From contig JANRJV010000040.1 in the NCBI GenBank assembly GCA_033763795.1, positions 14,956 through 78,955 on the forward strand: a stretch of 64,000 nucleotides of DNA, written 5' to 3'. The DNA is from JAEUIV01 sp033763795. GTDB taxonomy: Bacteria > Planctomycetota > Phycisphaerae > Phycisphaerales > UBA1924. Positions 47,437-55,686 of this stretch are shown in pieces. The translations under genes were made by a program, and so were the position numbers. Under the pieces are notes generated by a model. The model made no database searches, was not told the DNA's origin, and worked only from the letters and a program-made list of their open reading frames with translations. Numbering within the stretch: position 1 is the first letter of the stretch; each line of letters begins with the position of its first letter.

Positions 47437-48236
47437 GTGAACTCCTGTTCTTGGAAGATGCCGACCAGCCGCATCGCGTCGGGCTCGCGGGGCAGCTTGT
47501 CGATGACGGGCCACCAGCTCTCGCGCGACGCCTGCAGGGCGCGCGGATCATCGCGCGGGTCGCGCGAGATGCCCTCGAAGGGATCGTCCCGACGGGGAGC
47601 GTCCGCCCGCTGTCCCTTGTTCTTGGACTGCTCGGCTTTCTGACGCTTGAGCAGTTCGTCGCCGGGCTCCTCTTCGCGCTCGCGCGCGACGCCGTTCTCA
47701 ACGATCGTGGGCGCGTACCGCTCGAAGACGAGCAGCGGGCACCGCTCCAGCAGCACATGCCTCGACATCGGCGGCGTCTGCAGACCGCCCGAGCCGTTCT
47801 GTTCGGCGTCGATCGCGGAGCCCGCGCCCCCCGCGGCGCTCAGGTCCGCAAGGGGCCGCTCCTCGTACACCAGCCGAAAAAGCGGACCCGCGCCCGGCGT
47901 GGACCGGTCCCGCTCGATCCGGTACCGCACCGTGGCGAGCGGCCACTCCGGATGCAGCAGAGGCGTCGCGGTCAGAAACTCCACCGAATCGGCGGCCAGC
48001 GCGACACCGGGATCGCCATCGCGGAGCTGTCGCCGGTCGCTCCACTGTTGCCTCATGATGTCCAGCACGCGCGGCAGGTGAAGGCCCCGCTGCTGCGTGC
48101 CCGCGTCCCGGGCCCATGTCAGTGTCTGAGCCCACAGCGCCGCCAGGAGCGTCGTCATCGACGCCAGCACCGTCACCGCGAGCACGAGCTCGAGGAGCGT
48201 GAACCCTGATCGTGCTCGTCCGCTCAGCGCGGCCAT
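47400..48236 (-). CDS. gspJ: Type II secretion pseudopilin GspJ
   Basis: A 278-aa pseudopilin with the prepilin site SGFTLLELVLAVTVLASM (residues 11-28; Gly -1, Phe +1, Glu +5). The globular part is larger than classic GspJ (about 200 aa) owing to a charged Lys/Arg/Asp insert near 195-230. GspJ forms the tip complex with GspI and GspK. It overlaps gspI by 13 nt at its start and gspK by 37 nt at its end. Confidence 0.85.
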   Translation of the reverse strand: MAALSGRARSGFTLLELVLAVTVLASMTTLLAALWAQTLTWARDAGTQQRGLHLPRVLDIMRQQWSDRRQLRDGDPGVALAADSVEFLTATPLLHPEWPLATVRYRIERDRSTPGAGPLFRLVYEERPLADLSAAGGAGSAIDAEQNGSGGLQTPPMSRHVLLERCPLLVFERYAPTIVENGVAREREEEPGDELLKRQKAEQSKNKGQRADAPRRDDPFEGISRDPRDDPRALQASRESWWPVIDKLPREPDAMRLVGIFQEQEFTCVLVVKALRSF

Positions 48237-48643
48237 ATGAACTCCAGCTTCGACCCGCGATACTCCAGCTCGTACCGCCAGACCAGTACACGGTCGCTCA
48301 GCTTCACGACTGATTCGGGCAGCGCCGAAGCCGCCGGGTTCTCGCGCACGACGCGCCGGCCGACCAGCACGTAGGGCTTGCCCAGGTGCTCGCCCTTCCA
48401 GCGGCGCTCCAGGGTCTCCCCCTGGGTCACTTCGGGTCGGCCCAGCAGGCCGGACGTGAACATCTCGAAGATCGCTTCACCCTCGCGGAGGAGCGCGTGC
48501 CGCGCCCGGGCCCGCTCCTGCTGCGCGAGCGCCTGCCCGCGCAGGCCCAGGCACGCCATCATCACGCCCGCGAGCAGCGCCATTGCGAGCACCGCCTCAA
48601 TCAGCGTGAAGCCCCGCCCTTGTGCGCGTCGTGCAGGAGTCAT
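48224..48643 (-). CDS. gspI: Type II secretion pseudopilin GspI
   Basis: A 139-aa pseudopilin with the prepilin site GRGFTLIEAVLAMALLAGVM (residues 9-28). Size and position between gspD and gspJ fit GspI, which initiates the tip complex. The globular domain includes VWRYELEYRGSKLEFIW at the end. The ATG sits in TGATG with the gspD stop, indicating coupling. Confidence 0.82.
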   Translation of the reverse strand: MTPARRAQGRGFTLIEAVLAMALLAGVMMACLGLRGQALAQQERARARHALLREGEAIFEMFTSGLLGRPEVTQGETLERRWKGEHLGKPYVLVGRRVVRENPAASALPESVVKLSDRVLVWRYELEYRGSKLEFIWPR

Positions 48644-50826
48644 CAGGAAGGGGCTCCCTCCGACAGCGGCTGGTCCTCCCGCTCCTCTTCCTGCACCGGC
48701 GCGGGCGGAGCGGGTTCTTCCGACTCGGGCGCCCGCAGTTCGTGCAGCGATCCCCAGGGCAGCTCGTTCGAGCGGTCCAGCAGCTCGGCGCGGACCGCGT
48801 TCACGCAGCGAAGGAAGTCGCTCGCGATGTCGGCCCCTTCCGAGGGCTGGTTGAGGATCGTGGGCGTGATCGCCAGCAGCAGCTCCGTGCGCGTCGAGCG
48901 GTTGCTCTTGTTGCTGAACGCTTCGCCCAGCACGGGGATGCGCCCCAGCACGGGGATCCGGTCGGCGTCGTCGCGCGTGTCCTGGATGATGATCCCGCCC
49001 AGCAGCACCGTCTTGCCGGAGGGAACGATCACCGTCGTGTCAACGATGCGCGTCGTGAACTCCGGCTGGTTCACGACCTGCGTCGGCAGCGCGTCCGTCA
49101 CCTCCTGCTTGAGCTTCAGCGTGACGTTGCCCATCTCGTTGATCTGGGCTTCGACGTCGAGAATCACGCCCGTCTCGCGGTACTCGATCTCTTCGCGGAT
49201 GTCGCTGGAGCCGTCCTGCTGCGTCGACGCGCCCTGCGTCGCGCGCAGCACAGGCACCTCGCCGCCAACCTGCACCTGGCCCTTCGCCCGGTCGGCCAGG
49301 ACGATTTTGGGCTGACTCAGGATCCGAGTGCGGCTCTCGCGGTCGAGCGCCTGGATCACCACCAGCGCGTCGGCCCCGGTGATGAACGCGCCGCCGGTCG
49401 CCTGCTCGGGATCGTTGATGGGTGCGGCCCCGCTGAACTCGAAGTCCGCGAATCCGGTCTGGGTCCGCAGGAAGTACTCCACGCCGTACTCCAGGTTGTT
49501 CGCGAGCCGGACCTCCGCGATGATCGACTGGATGACCACCTGCTGCGGCGGACGATCGATCGCACGCAGGACGCTCAGCACTTCCGCGTAATCCGACGCG
49601 GTCGCCTGCACGAGAATGACGTCGGTCTGCTGATCCTCGACCAGGCGGATGCCCCGGCCCATCGAGCCCGCTCCGGCCGCCGAAGCGGAGCCCACGGCGG
49701 TCTGCTCGATCTTGTCGGAGAAGAACTGGCGGATCAGGTTGACGAGCGACGCCATCTGCATGTGCTGCACGCGGTAGGCGTACCGCTGCCGGCGCTCGCC
49801 GTCCGGCGGCGCATCGACGTCGCGCAGCAGCGAGCCGATGATCGGTTGCAGGCTTCCGTCGCGCGAGACCACGATCAGGCGTTGCGTGCCGGGCATCGGG
49901 ATGAAGGCAACCTGCGGGTCGGTGCTGGCGCTGATCCCCGTGCCCGTCGCGAGCTCATCGAGGATCTTTTTGGCGTCCTCGGGCGTGCGGTGCGCGAGGC
50001 GGTACGTCCAGATCTCCGAGCCACTGAACGCCGGGACGTCCAGCGCCGCCAGCAGACGCGAGACGCGCCCGATCTGTCTCGTCGATTCCGCAACGACGAC
50101 CGATCGGCCCACGACCAGCGCCCGCCCGTTCTCCGAGATGAGCTCGCGCACCAGCGTCGCCGTCTGATCCGCGGCGATGTGCCGCATGCGCCGCACGCGC
50201 AGCGCGGGCGCATCGGTCTCCAGGCCGGGCGCTCCGTCAAGAATCGGCGCCGAAGCCGCCCGGGGCATCCGGTCGCCGGGCCGGATGAACAGCGTCCCGC
50301 CCCGTTCCTCCGTGATGTAGCCCAGCATCCCCAGCACGCCCGAAACGATCTCGCCCAGCTCCGCGCGCGTGAACTCCCCGTCGATTGACAGCGTCACCTG
50401 CCCGCTCACCTTGGGATCCAGCGCGTAATCCCGCTGCAGATGCTCGCCCAGCATCACGCGCAGCACGTCGGCGATGTCCGCGGCCCGGAGGTCCATCTCC
50501 AGCGGGATCAGCCCCCCCGGCTGGCCGTCGACCGTCGTGGGCTCCACCGGGTCGAGCTGCGGCGGCATCGTCAGCGCATGCCGCGAGACCAGCTCGGGCC
50601 CGCCGGGCCCCGCGCCGTCGGCCAGTACATCGCTCAATGACTCGCTCACGGGCATCGGCACGTACGCGGGCGCCGGACGCAGCGCGCGGTTCGGCGGCTC
50701 GGCGATCGTCGTGGGCGAACTCGCTCGCTCCGCGCCGCATCCCGCCAGCGCCGCGCACATCCCCGCGGCGCTGAGCGCCCGCGCCGCGATCCGCGACCAC
50801 GCTCCGCGATTGTCAGTCCGTCCCAT
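48643..50826 (-). CDS. gspD: Type II secretion secretin GspD (lipoprotein)
   Basis: A 727-aa outer-membrane secretin. The signal ends in the lipobox LAGCG (Cys about 30), so it is probably lipidated and may not need a separate pilotin. N-terminal ring domains N0-N3 cover about 80-400, with a glycine-rich loop at AAGAGSMGRGI, and the secretin barrel follows (about 400-660), ending with RIPVLGRIPVLGEAFSNKS and TELLLAITPTIL. The C-terminal 60 residues are Pro/Glu-rich. It is the only secretin in the window; whether the pilus uses it or an unseen PilQ is unknown. Confidence 0.93.
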   Translation of the reverse strand: MGRTDNRGAWSRIAARALSAAGMCAALAGCGAERASSPTTIAEPPNRALRPAPAYVPMPVSESLSDVLADGAGPGGPELVSRHALTMPPQLDPVEPTTVDGQPGGLIPLEMDLRAADIADVLRVMLGEHLQRDYALDPKVSGQVTLSIDGEFTRAELGEIVSGVLGMLGYITEERGGTLFIRPGDRMPRAASAPILDGAPGLETDAPALRVRRMRHIAADQTATLVRELISENGRALVVGRSVVVAESTRQIGRVSRLLAALDVPAFSGSEIWTYRLAHRTPEDAKKILDELATGTGISASTDPQVAFIPMPGTQRLIVVSRDGSLQPIIGSLLRDVDAPPDGERRQRYAYRVQHMQMASLVNLIRQFFSDKIEQTAVGSASAAGAGSMGRGIRLVEDQQTDVILVQATASDYAEVLSVLRAIDRPPQQVVIQSIIAEVRLANNLEYGVEYFLRTQTGFADFEFSGAAPINDPEQATGGAFITGADALVVIQALDRESRTRILSQPKIVLADRAKGQVQVGGEVPVLRATQGASTQQDGSSDIREEIEYRETGVILDVEAQINEMGNVTLKLKQEVTDALPTQVVNQPEFTTRIVDTTVIVPSGKTVLLGGIIIQDTRDDADRIPVLGRIPVLGEAFSNKSNRSTRTELLLAITPTILNQPSEGADIASDFLRCVNAVRAELLDRSNELPWGSLHELRAPESEEPAPPAPVQEEEREDQPLSEGAPS

Positions 50827-50848
50827 CGCACCGCCTCCGTTTCGCGCT

Positions 50849-52078
50849 TCAGAGTCCGCCCAGGTCGTTCATCGCGAGCATACCCATCACCAGTGAATAC
50901 ACGACCCATCCCACCGCCCCGGCCATCACGACGATCACCGCGGGCTCCAGCAGCACCAGCAGCTTCTCCGTCACGCGCTCCTGGTGCGATACGCACATGT
51001 CGCTCGCACGCCGCAGCCCGCCCGTCAGATCGCCGCCCTTGATCCCCACGCGCAGCACCGCCGAAACCATCGGAGGAAGCACCCGCGCATCGGCGAACGC
51101 TTCGCCCAGATCCGTTCCTTCCCGGATGCGCCGCCTGGCCGCCGTCAGCCGCTCCCCGATCGCGGGCGACCCCACCACCTGCTCCGCCTGCTCCAGCCCC
51201 GCCAGCACGTCGGCCCCGCCTTCAATCATCGTCGCGATGACATCGCTGATGACGGCCCCCTCGCGATGCCACACAAGCCCGCCCACCAGGGGCGTCCGCA
51301 GCGCCAGCCGCGACAGCCTCGCCCGCGTCGCCCGACCGATCAGCCGCCCCCGCAGCGCCCACAGCACGACGCCCGTCACGAGCACCGCCGGCGCGACCCA
51401 CACCGCGGCCCGGGCCGCACCGAGCGTCACCCGCGTGCTCAGCGGAAGGTCGCCGCCCAGCGCCTCGAGCGTCGCGGCGAACTTCGGCACGACGAAGGTC
51501 GCCAGAAACCACACCGCCCCCACCGCCGCGACCAGCAGGATCGCCGGATAGATCAGCCGCCCCGTCACCGTCGAGCGGATCCGCCGCGCCGTCGCGAGCC
51601 CCGAATCGATCAGCGCGACCGCGTGCGCCAGTTGGCCCGACTCGTGCCCGGCGCGCAGCAACGCTAAATGGCGCGGCTGCGCCAGCCCCGCCCGCGAAGC
51701 GACGGCGTCCGCCAGGGACGACCCGCCCCGCAGCTTCGACCGCACGTCGCCGCACACGCTCCGCATGCGCTCGCTCGGCGCCAGTTCCTGCATCGTCGCC
51801 AGCGCCGATTCGATGGGCACCGCGCTCGCCAGCAGCGTCCGCAGCGTGCCGAAGAACCACTCGACGTCCCGCGACTTCAGCCCCCCGCTGCCGCCCAGCG
51901 AGGCGCGCAGCGCATCCCGGAGCCGCACCGGCCGCGCCTCCAGGACAAGCAATCCCCGCTGACGCAGCTCGGACCGGAGCCGGCGCTCGTCGGGCGCTTC
52001 CTCGCGTCCGCGCACGATCGCGCCGGGAGCGCCCCCGCTGCCCGCGACCGCGATGGCGGTGTACGCGAACTGCGTCAA
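50849..52078 (-). CDS. gspF: Type II secretion inner-membrane platform protein GspF
   Basis: A 409-aa polytopic protein with two GspF domains (about 70-195 and 275-395) and three membrane segments (about 170-195, 220-245, 375-400). It is the rotary core that the GspE ATPase acts on. Typical motifs are FFGTLRTLLASAVPIESAL and VLRVGIKGGDLTGGL. The start codon is TTG, overlapping the gspE stop as TTGA; translation is probably by re-initiation. Confidence 0.9.
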   Translation of the reverse strand: MTQFAYTAIAVAGSGGAPGAIVRGREEAPDERRLRSELRQRGLLVLEARPVRLRDALRASLGGSGGLKSRDVEWFFGTLRTLLASAVPIESALATMQELAPSERMRSVCGDVRSKLRGGSSLADAVASRAGLAQPRHLALLRAGHESGQLAHAVALIDSGLATARRIRSTVTGRLIYPAILLVAAVGAVWFLATFVVPKFAATLEALGGDLPLSTRVTLGAARAAVWVAPAVLVTGVVLWALRGRLIGRATRARLSRLALRTPLVGGLVWHREGAVISDVIATMIEGGADVLAGLEQAEQVVGSPAIGERLTAARRRIREGTDLGEAFADARVLPPMVSAVLRVGIKGGDLTGGLRRASDMCVSHQERVTEKLLVLLEPAVIVVMAGAVGWVVYSLVMGMLAMNDLGGL

Positions 52079-53799
52079 GGCTCAACCTCCTCCGCCGCGG
52101 CGCCCAGCGCCCGGACAACCTCCGCCTCGTCCGTCACGCCCGCCGCGACCAGTTCTTCCGCAACGCGCCGCAGCGGGATGTATCCCGACTCCAGCAGCGC
52201 GCCCCGGATCCGGTGCTCCTCCGCGCCGTCGAGGATGCAGCGCTTCACATCGCGGGACAGCCCGCTGAATTCCATCACCGCGATGCGCCCGCGATACCCG
52301 ATGCCGCCGCAGTTCTTGCACGCCTCCCGCCCGCCCGGCTCGTTCCCGCACGCCGTGCAGATCCGTCTCATCAGCCGCTGGGCGCTGACCCCCTCCACCG
52401 CCGCGTTGACAAGGTAAGGCTCCACGCCCATGTCGACCAGACGGACGAACGTCCCGGGCACGTTGTTGGTGTGCAGCGTCGACAGCACCATGTGGCCCGT
52501 CAGCGACGCTTGGAACGCGATCTCCGCGGTCTCGCGATCGCGGATCTCACCGATCAAGATGACGTCCGGGTCATGCCGCAGCACATGCCGCAGCGTGTTG
52601 CCGAACGTGAGATTGATCGCGGGGTTCACCTGGATCTGGTTGACGCCGTCCATCGCGTACTCGACCGGGTCCTCGACCGTGACGAACTTGAGCTCGGGCG
52701 TGTACACCCGCCGCAGCAGCGCGTACAGCGTCGTCGTCTTGCCCGAGCCCGTAGGGCCAGTGATCAGCAGGATCCCGTGGCTCTTCTCCGAGGCGGAAAC
52801 GAGGAATTTCACGTCGCGGGGCCTGAACCCCAGGTCGTTCAGATCGATGTCCGCCAGCTTCTGCCGGTCCTGCAGGCGGATGGCGGAGTCCTGCCCGTAC
52901 ATCGTCGGGACGATGCTGATGCGCATGTCCACCATGCGCCCGCGCAGGCGCATGGGGACCCGCCCGTCCTGCGCGCGCCGACGCTCCGCGATGTCCAGGT
53001 TCGCCATGATCTTGATGCGGCAGAGGATCGCTTCGTACAGCCTCAGCGGGGGCGCCGGCTGGTCGATCAGGATGCCGTCCACACGGAAGCGGAGCGAGAC
53101 CCGCTTATCGAACCGTTCAAGGTGGATGTCCGACGCGCCCAGGTGCATCGCGCGCTCGACCATCTGGTTGCAGAAGCGCACCACCGGCGCCTCGCTCGCC
53201 ATGTCGCGCAGCGCCGACAGCTCGCCCGAAACGTCGATCTGCTCGTGCCCCTCTTCGCCCGCGTCGGACTCCGGGCCCGCGTCCAGTTCCTCGAGAAACG
53301 CCCGCACTTCCCGCAGCGAGCCGATCATCGCCGGCACGTCCGCGCCGTACCTCGACAGCAGCGACTGCATCAGGAACCGGTCCGAGAGATCCGTGACGAC
53401 CAGCCGCGGCGCCACCGCCTCCGCCGGCGCGTCGCCGACGTCGGACGCCGCGTCCTCCAGCACGAGAACCCCCGACGCCCGCATGAACTCCAGCGGCGCC
53501 GAGGCGCTCAGCGCCCCACGCTCCTCGCCGGGCTTCCACCGGGGCAGTCCCGACCACGCCGAGAGCCGCTCCGCCAGCACCGCCTCGCTCACGAGCCCGA
53601 GGTCAAGCAGCGCGTGCAGTTCGCTGGTTCCCTGACGCCGGGCGATCTCCTGGGCCGTACGCCACTGCCCTTCGGACACTTCTCCCGACCCGAGCAGCAC
53701 CCGCGCGAACGAACCGCTCTCATACAACAGCCCGGGGCCCCGGCCCCCGGGGCCGTCGCCGAACACCGAGCCGGAGTTGAGCGGTGCCGACTGCGTCAT
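52075..53799 (-). CDS. gspE: Type II secretion ATPase GspE
   Basis: A 574-aa secretion ATPase. An N1-like helical domain (30-185) precedes the N2 part with ASDIHLERFDKRVSLRFRVD and the ATPase domain: Walker A GPTGSGKTTTLYALL (about 346-360), the Asp box EDPVEYAMDG and Walker B VILIGEIRD. A four-cysteine zinc motif lies near 479-499 (CTACGNEPGGREACKNC). It is shorter than PilB here (704 aa) and lacks its long Pro-rich N-terminus. It overlaps gspF and gspG by 4 nt each. Confidence 0.93.
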   Translation of the reverse strand: MTQSAPLNSGSVFGDGPGGRGPGLLYESGSFARVLLGSGEVSEGQWRTAQEIARRQGTSELHALLDLGLVSEAVLAERLSAWSGLPRWKPGEERGALSASAPLEFMRASGVLVLEDAASDVGDAPAEAVAPRLVVTDLSDRFLMQSLLSRYGADVPAMIGSLREVRAFLEELDAGPESDAGEEGHEQIDVSGELSALRDMASEAPVVRFCNQMVERAMHLGASDIHLERFDKRVSLRFRVDGILIDQPAPPLRLYEAILCRIKIMANLDIAERRRAQDGRVPMRLRGRMVDMRISIVPTMYGQDSAIRLQDRQKLADIDLNDLGFRPRDVKFLVSASEKSHGILLITGPTGSGKTTTLYALLRRVYTPELKFVTVEDPVEYAMDGVNQIQVNPAINLTFGNTLRHVLRHDPDVILIGEIRDRETAEIAFQASLTGHMVLSTLHTNNVPGTFVRLVDMGVEPYLVNAAVEGVSAQRLMRRICTACGNEPGGREACKNCGGIGYRGRIAVMEFSGLSRDVKRCILDGAEEHRIRGALLESGYIPLRRVAEELVAAGVTDEAEVVRALGAAAEEVEP

Positions 53800-54233
53800 G
53801 AACGGTTGTCGAGGTCCGCGTTGTCGCCCTCTCCGCCTTCTTTCCCGTCGGCTCCCAGCGACTTGATCAGGAAGCCGAACGTGTCGTCCAGCCGGTAGTG
53901 AAAGTCATGATTCCAGCCGTCCTTGGGCACGACGCGCCGGTCCAGGTACGGGCCCTTCCACGCGTCCACGCCCTGCGGCTTCTCCACCAGCGCCTTCAGC
54001 CCCTCCTGTTCGGTCGGGTACCGCATCACGTCGGCCTTGAACTCCTCCACCGCCGCGCTCAGCCGCGCCATCTGCGCGACCGTCGTCTTCACCTGACCCT
54101 TCCCGAAAGCCTTGCCCAGTCGCGGCACGGCGATCGCCGCGATCAGCCCGATGATGATCACCACGAACAGAACTTCAACCAGCGTGAAGCCGCCCGCTCG
54201 CGTCCCCGCCGTCCGCGCCGCCTGCACTCTCAT
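53796..54233 (-). CDS. gspG: Type II secretion major pseudopilin GspG
   Basis: A 145-aa major pseudopilin with the prepilin motif GGFTLVEVLFVVIIIGLIAA (14-33) and the GspG C-terminal calcium site (SLGADGKEGGEGDNADLDNR). The middle YPTEQEGLKALVEKP is diagnostic for GspG. The ATG at 54233 overlaps the gspH stop (ATGA). A longer in-frame reading through gspH is a frame shadow. Confidence 0.93.
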   Translation of the reverse strand: MRVQAARTAGTRAGGFTLVEVLFVVIIIGLIAAIAVPRLGKAFGKGQVKTTVAQMARLSAAVEEFKADVMRYPTEQEGLKALVEKPQGVDAWKGPYLDRRVVPKDGWNHDFHYRLDDTFGFLIKSLGADGKEGGEGDNADLDNRS

Positions 54234-54736
54234 CGCCGCGCCTCCTGCTCGTTCCGGATGGATACCGATCCCGACACCGGGTCCAGCTCGATCCAGACGA
54301 TCGTACGAGCGCCCGCGCCGCCCGCCGATCCGCCCCGACCCTCTCCGCTGATCCCCACGAGCCGCGCCGGCGTCCGCCCCGAAGCGTCGAACCACGAGCT
54401 CGACGCCAGCGGCTCCGCCGACAGGCCGGGCCCGCTCGGCGGACGCCACACCGCCGCCCCGTCGAGCGGGAACGACGCACGCAGCTCCTCCGACACCATC
54501 AGCACGACCTCGTCCTTCTCCGCTTGGACACGCCACGGCACCGCCCTCCCCGATTTCATCGCTTCCAGCCGGGCGCCGACGAGCCCGGTCATCACGCCCA
54601 GCGCCGCCCGCCGAACCCGGGCCCCTTCGCTCGGACGAAGGGCCCACGACGCCATCGCCCCCGCCACCGCGCCCACGATCACCAGCACCACCACGAGCTC
54701 GATCAGCGTGAAGCCGCGCCCGCTCGCGGTTGCCAT
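54230..54736 (-). CDS. gspH: Type II secretion pseudopilin GspH
   Basis: A 168-aa minor pseudopilin with GRGFTLIELVVVLVIVGAVA near the N-terminus and the GspH-like middle ARLEAMKSGRAVPWRV. The start at 54736 gives a 7-residue leader peptide before the prepilin site; an ATG 54 nt upstream would overlap the dockerin gene. It is the first gsp gene in transcription order, 25 bp after the dockerin lipoprotein gene. Confidence 0.85.
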   Translation of the reverse strand: MATASGRGFTLIELVVVLVIVGAVAGAMASWALRPSEGARVRRAALGVMTGLVGARLEAMKSGRAVPWRVQAEKDEVVLMVSEELRASFPLDGAAVWRPPSGPGLSAEPLASSSWFDASGRTPARLVGISGEGRGGSAGGAGARTIVWIELDPVSGSVSIRNEQEARR

Positions 54737-54761
54737 TCGAGCCGCCCGCCCCGCAACCCGC

Positions 54762-55523
54762 TCAGTTGGTCGTGGTTGTTCGCGTGCCACGGTTCCGCAT
54801 GATCTCGATGGCGTCCTGGGTGCTCACTCGCCCGTCATCATTCACGTCGGCCCGGCGGACCTCGTCGGCGCTCAGACGCCCGCCGATCACCGCCCGCAGC
54901 ACCGTCGAAACATCGTCCTCGTCGACCTTCCCGTCCCCGTTGACGTCGTACTCCCCGGCCGAGCCGCCGTCCCCGTCGCCATCGCCGTCTCCGTCCCCAT
55001 CTCCGTCACCGTCGCCATCGCCGTCTCCGTCCCCGTCCCCCGAGCTCGCGGCCAGCCGAAGATTCAGCTCGCGCGTCGGGGTCGGGTCGAACGGAAAGCC
55101 CGGGATCTCCGGCACTTCCTGCCCGTCGTACTCGTAGTTCAGCGGCTCGCCCGCCAGGTTTTCCGTCTGGACATTGTCCGACGTCGTGTTCGTGCTGGAG
55201 TCGAAAAAGCGGAACTCCACGCTATCGCCGACGCTCGGCCCCTCGACCTCGGTCGTCGACTCCACATCGCCGTACACCACGATCGAGAACGACTCCAGAT
55301 CGGTCCCGAAGGTGTGCACCCCGACCAACTGGTCCTGATAGAAGACGCCGATCTGATCCGCCGCGGCGACCGGCGGCAAACCACTGTCGACCAGCAGCTC
55401 ACCAACCAGTCGAACACGCACCGGCGTCGAACCGGGCGTTCCGAACTGAGCCGCCGCCTGGCTGGCACAGCCCGCCAGCGTCGCCGCTATCGCGAACATG
55501 GCGCTCAGCACGCGTCCGGTCAC
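54762..55523 (-). CDS. Dockerin-like lipoprotein with a (Gly-Asp)12 tract
   Basis: A 253-aa exported protein. The signal has a lipobox LAGCAS (Cys about 19). A beta-rich domain (30-145) is followed by twelve Gly-Asp dipeptides (about 162-185), then two dockerin-type calcium loops, YDVNGDGKVDEDDVS and ADVNDDGRVSTQDAIE, and a Thr-rich end. It starts with GTG and a strong AAGGAGG. It is 25 bp upstream of gspH on the same strand and has a TAGAAT box before it (55569-55574), so it is probably the first gene of the secretion operon. Role unknown; a surface or secreted partner of the system is an inference. Confidence 0.78.
   Translation of the reverse strand: MTGRVLSAMFAIAATLAGCASQAAAQFGTPGSTPVRVRLVGELLVDSGLPPVAAADQIGVFYQDQLVGVHTFGTDLESFSIVVYGDVESTTEVEGPSVGDSVEFRFFDSSTNTTSDNVQTENLAGEPLNYEYDGQEVPEIPGFPFDPTPTRELNLRLAASSGDGDGDGDGDGDGDGDGDGDGDGDGGSAGEYDVNGDGKVDEDDVSTVLRAVIGGRLSADEVRRADVNDDGRVSTQDAIEIMRNRGTRTTTTN
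54969..55040. repeat. Tandem repeat coding for (Gly-Asp)12
   Basis: Twelve 6-nt units encode Asp-Gly on the minus strand. A 24-nt core occurs twice, exactly, at 54975 and 55011, 36 nt apart, so the tract grew by duplication of a longer block. It is likely to vary in copy number between strains. Confidence 0.8.
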
Positions 55524-55568
55524 GCCGCAACCTCCTTGCCCGACGAGAATCCCCCGACGCAGGAAGCC

Positions 55569-55574
55569 ATTCTA
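55569..55574 (-). promoter_or_regulatory. Possible -10 element for the secretion operon
   Basis: Minus-strand TAGAAT matches five of six -10 bases and lies 45 nt before the GTG at 55523 and just after the giant gene's terminator. No -35 at standard spacing was found. Confidence 0.35.
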
Positions 55575-55597
55575 CCGGCCGATAAGCGAAAGGCGGC

Positions 55598-55635
55598 ACA
55601 AAAACGAAAAAGGGGGCCCGCCGAAGCGGACCCCC
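55598..55635 (-). terminator. Rho-independent terminator with UUCG tetraloop after the giant surface gene
   Basis: On the minus strand a 10-bp stem (55626-55635 with 55612-55621, one G-U pair) closes a TTCG tetraloop and is followed by TTTTTCGTTTTTG. It ends the 1447-aa gene 50 bp after its stop and insulates the secretion operon. Confidence 0.88.
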
Positions 55636-55686
55636 TCTAAGTGCTTCACACCGTCGGGCCCGTGCCCGACGTTTCGAACCGCTTAG

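Noticed and set aside
54969..55040. Possible CRISPR-like or RTX array
   Set aside because: The units are contiguous 6-nt codon repeats without spacers, and the nonapeptide RTX pattern is absent; it is a simple Gly-Asp tract.
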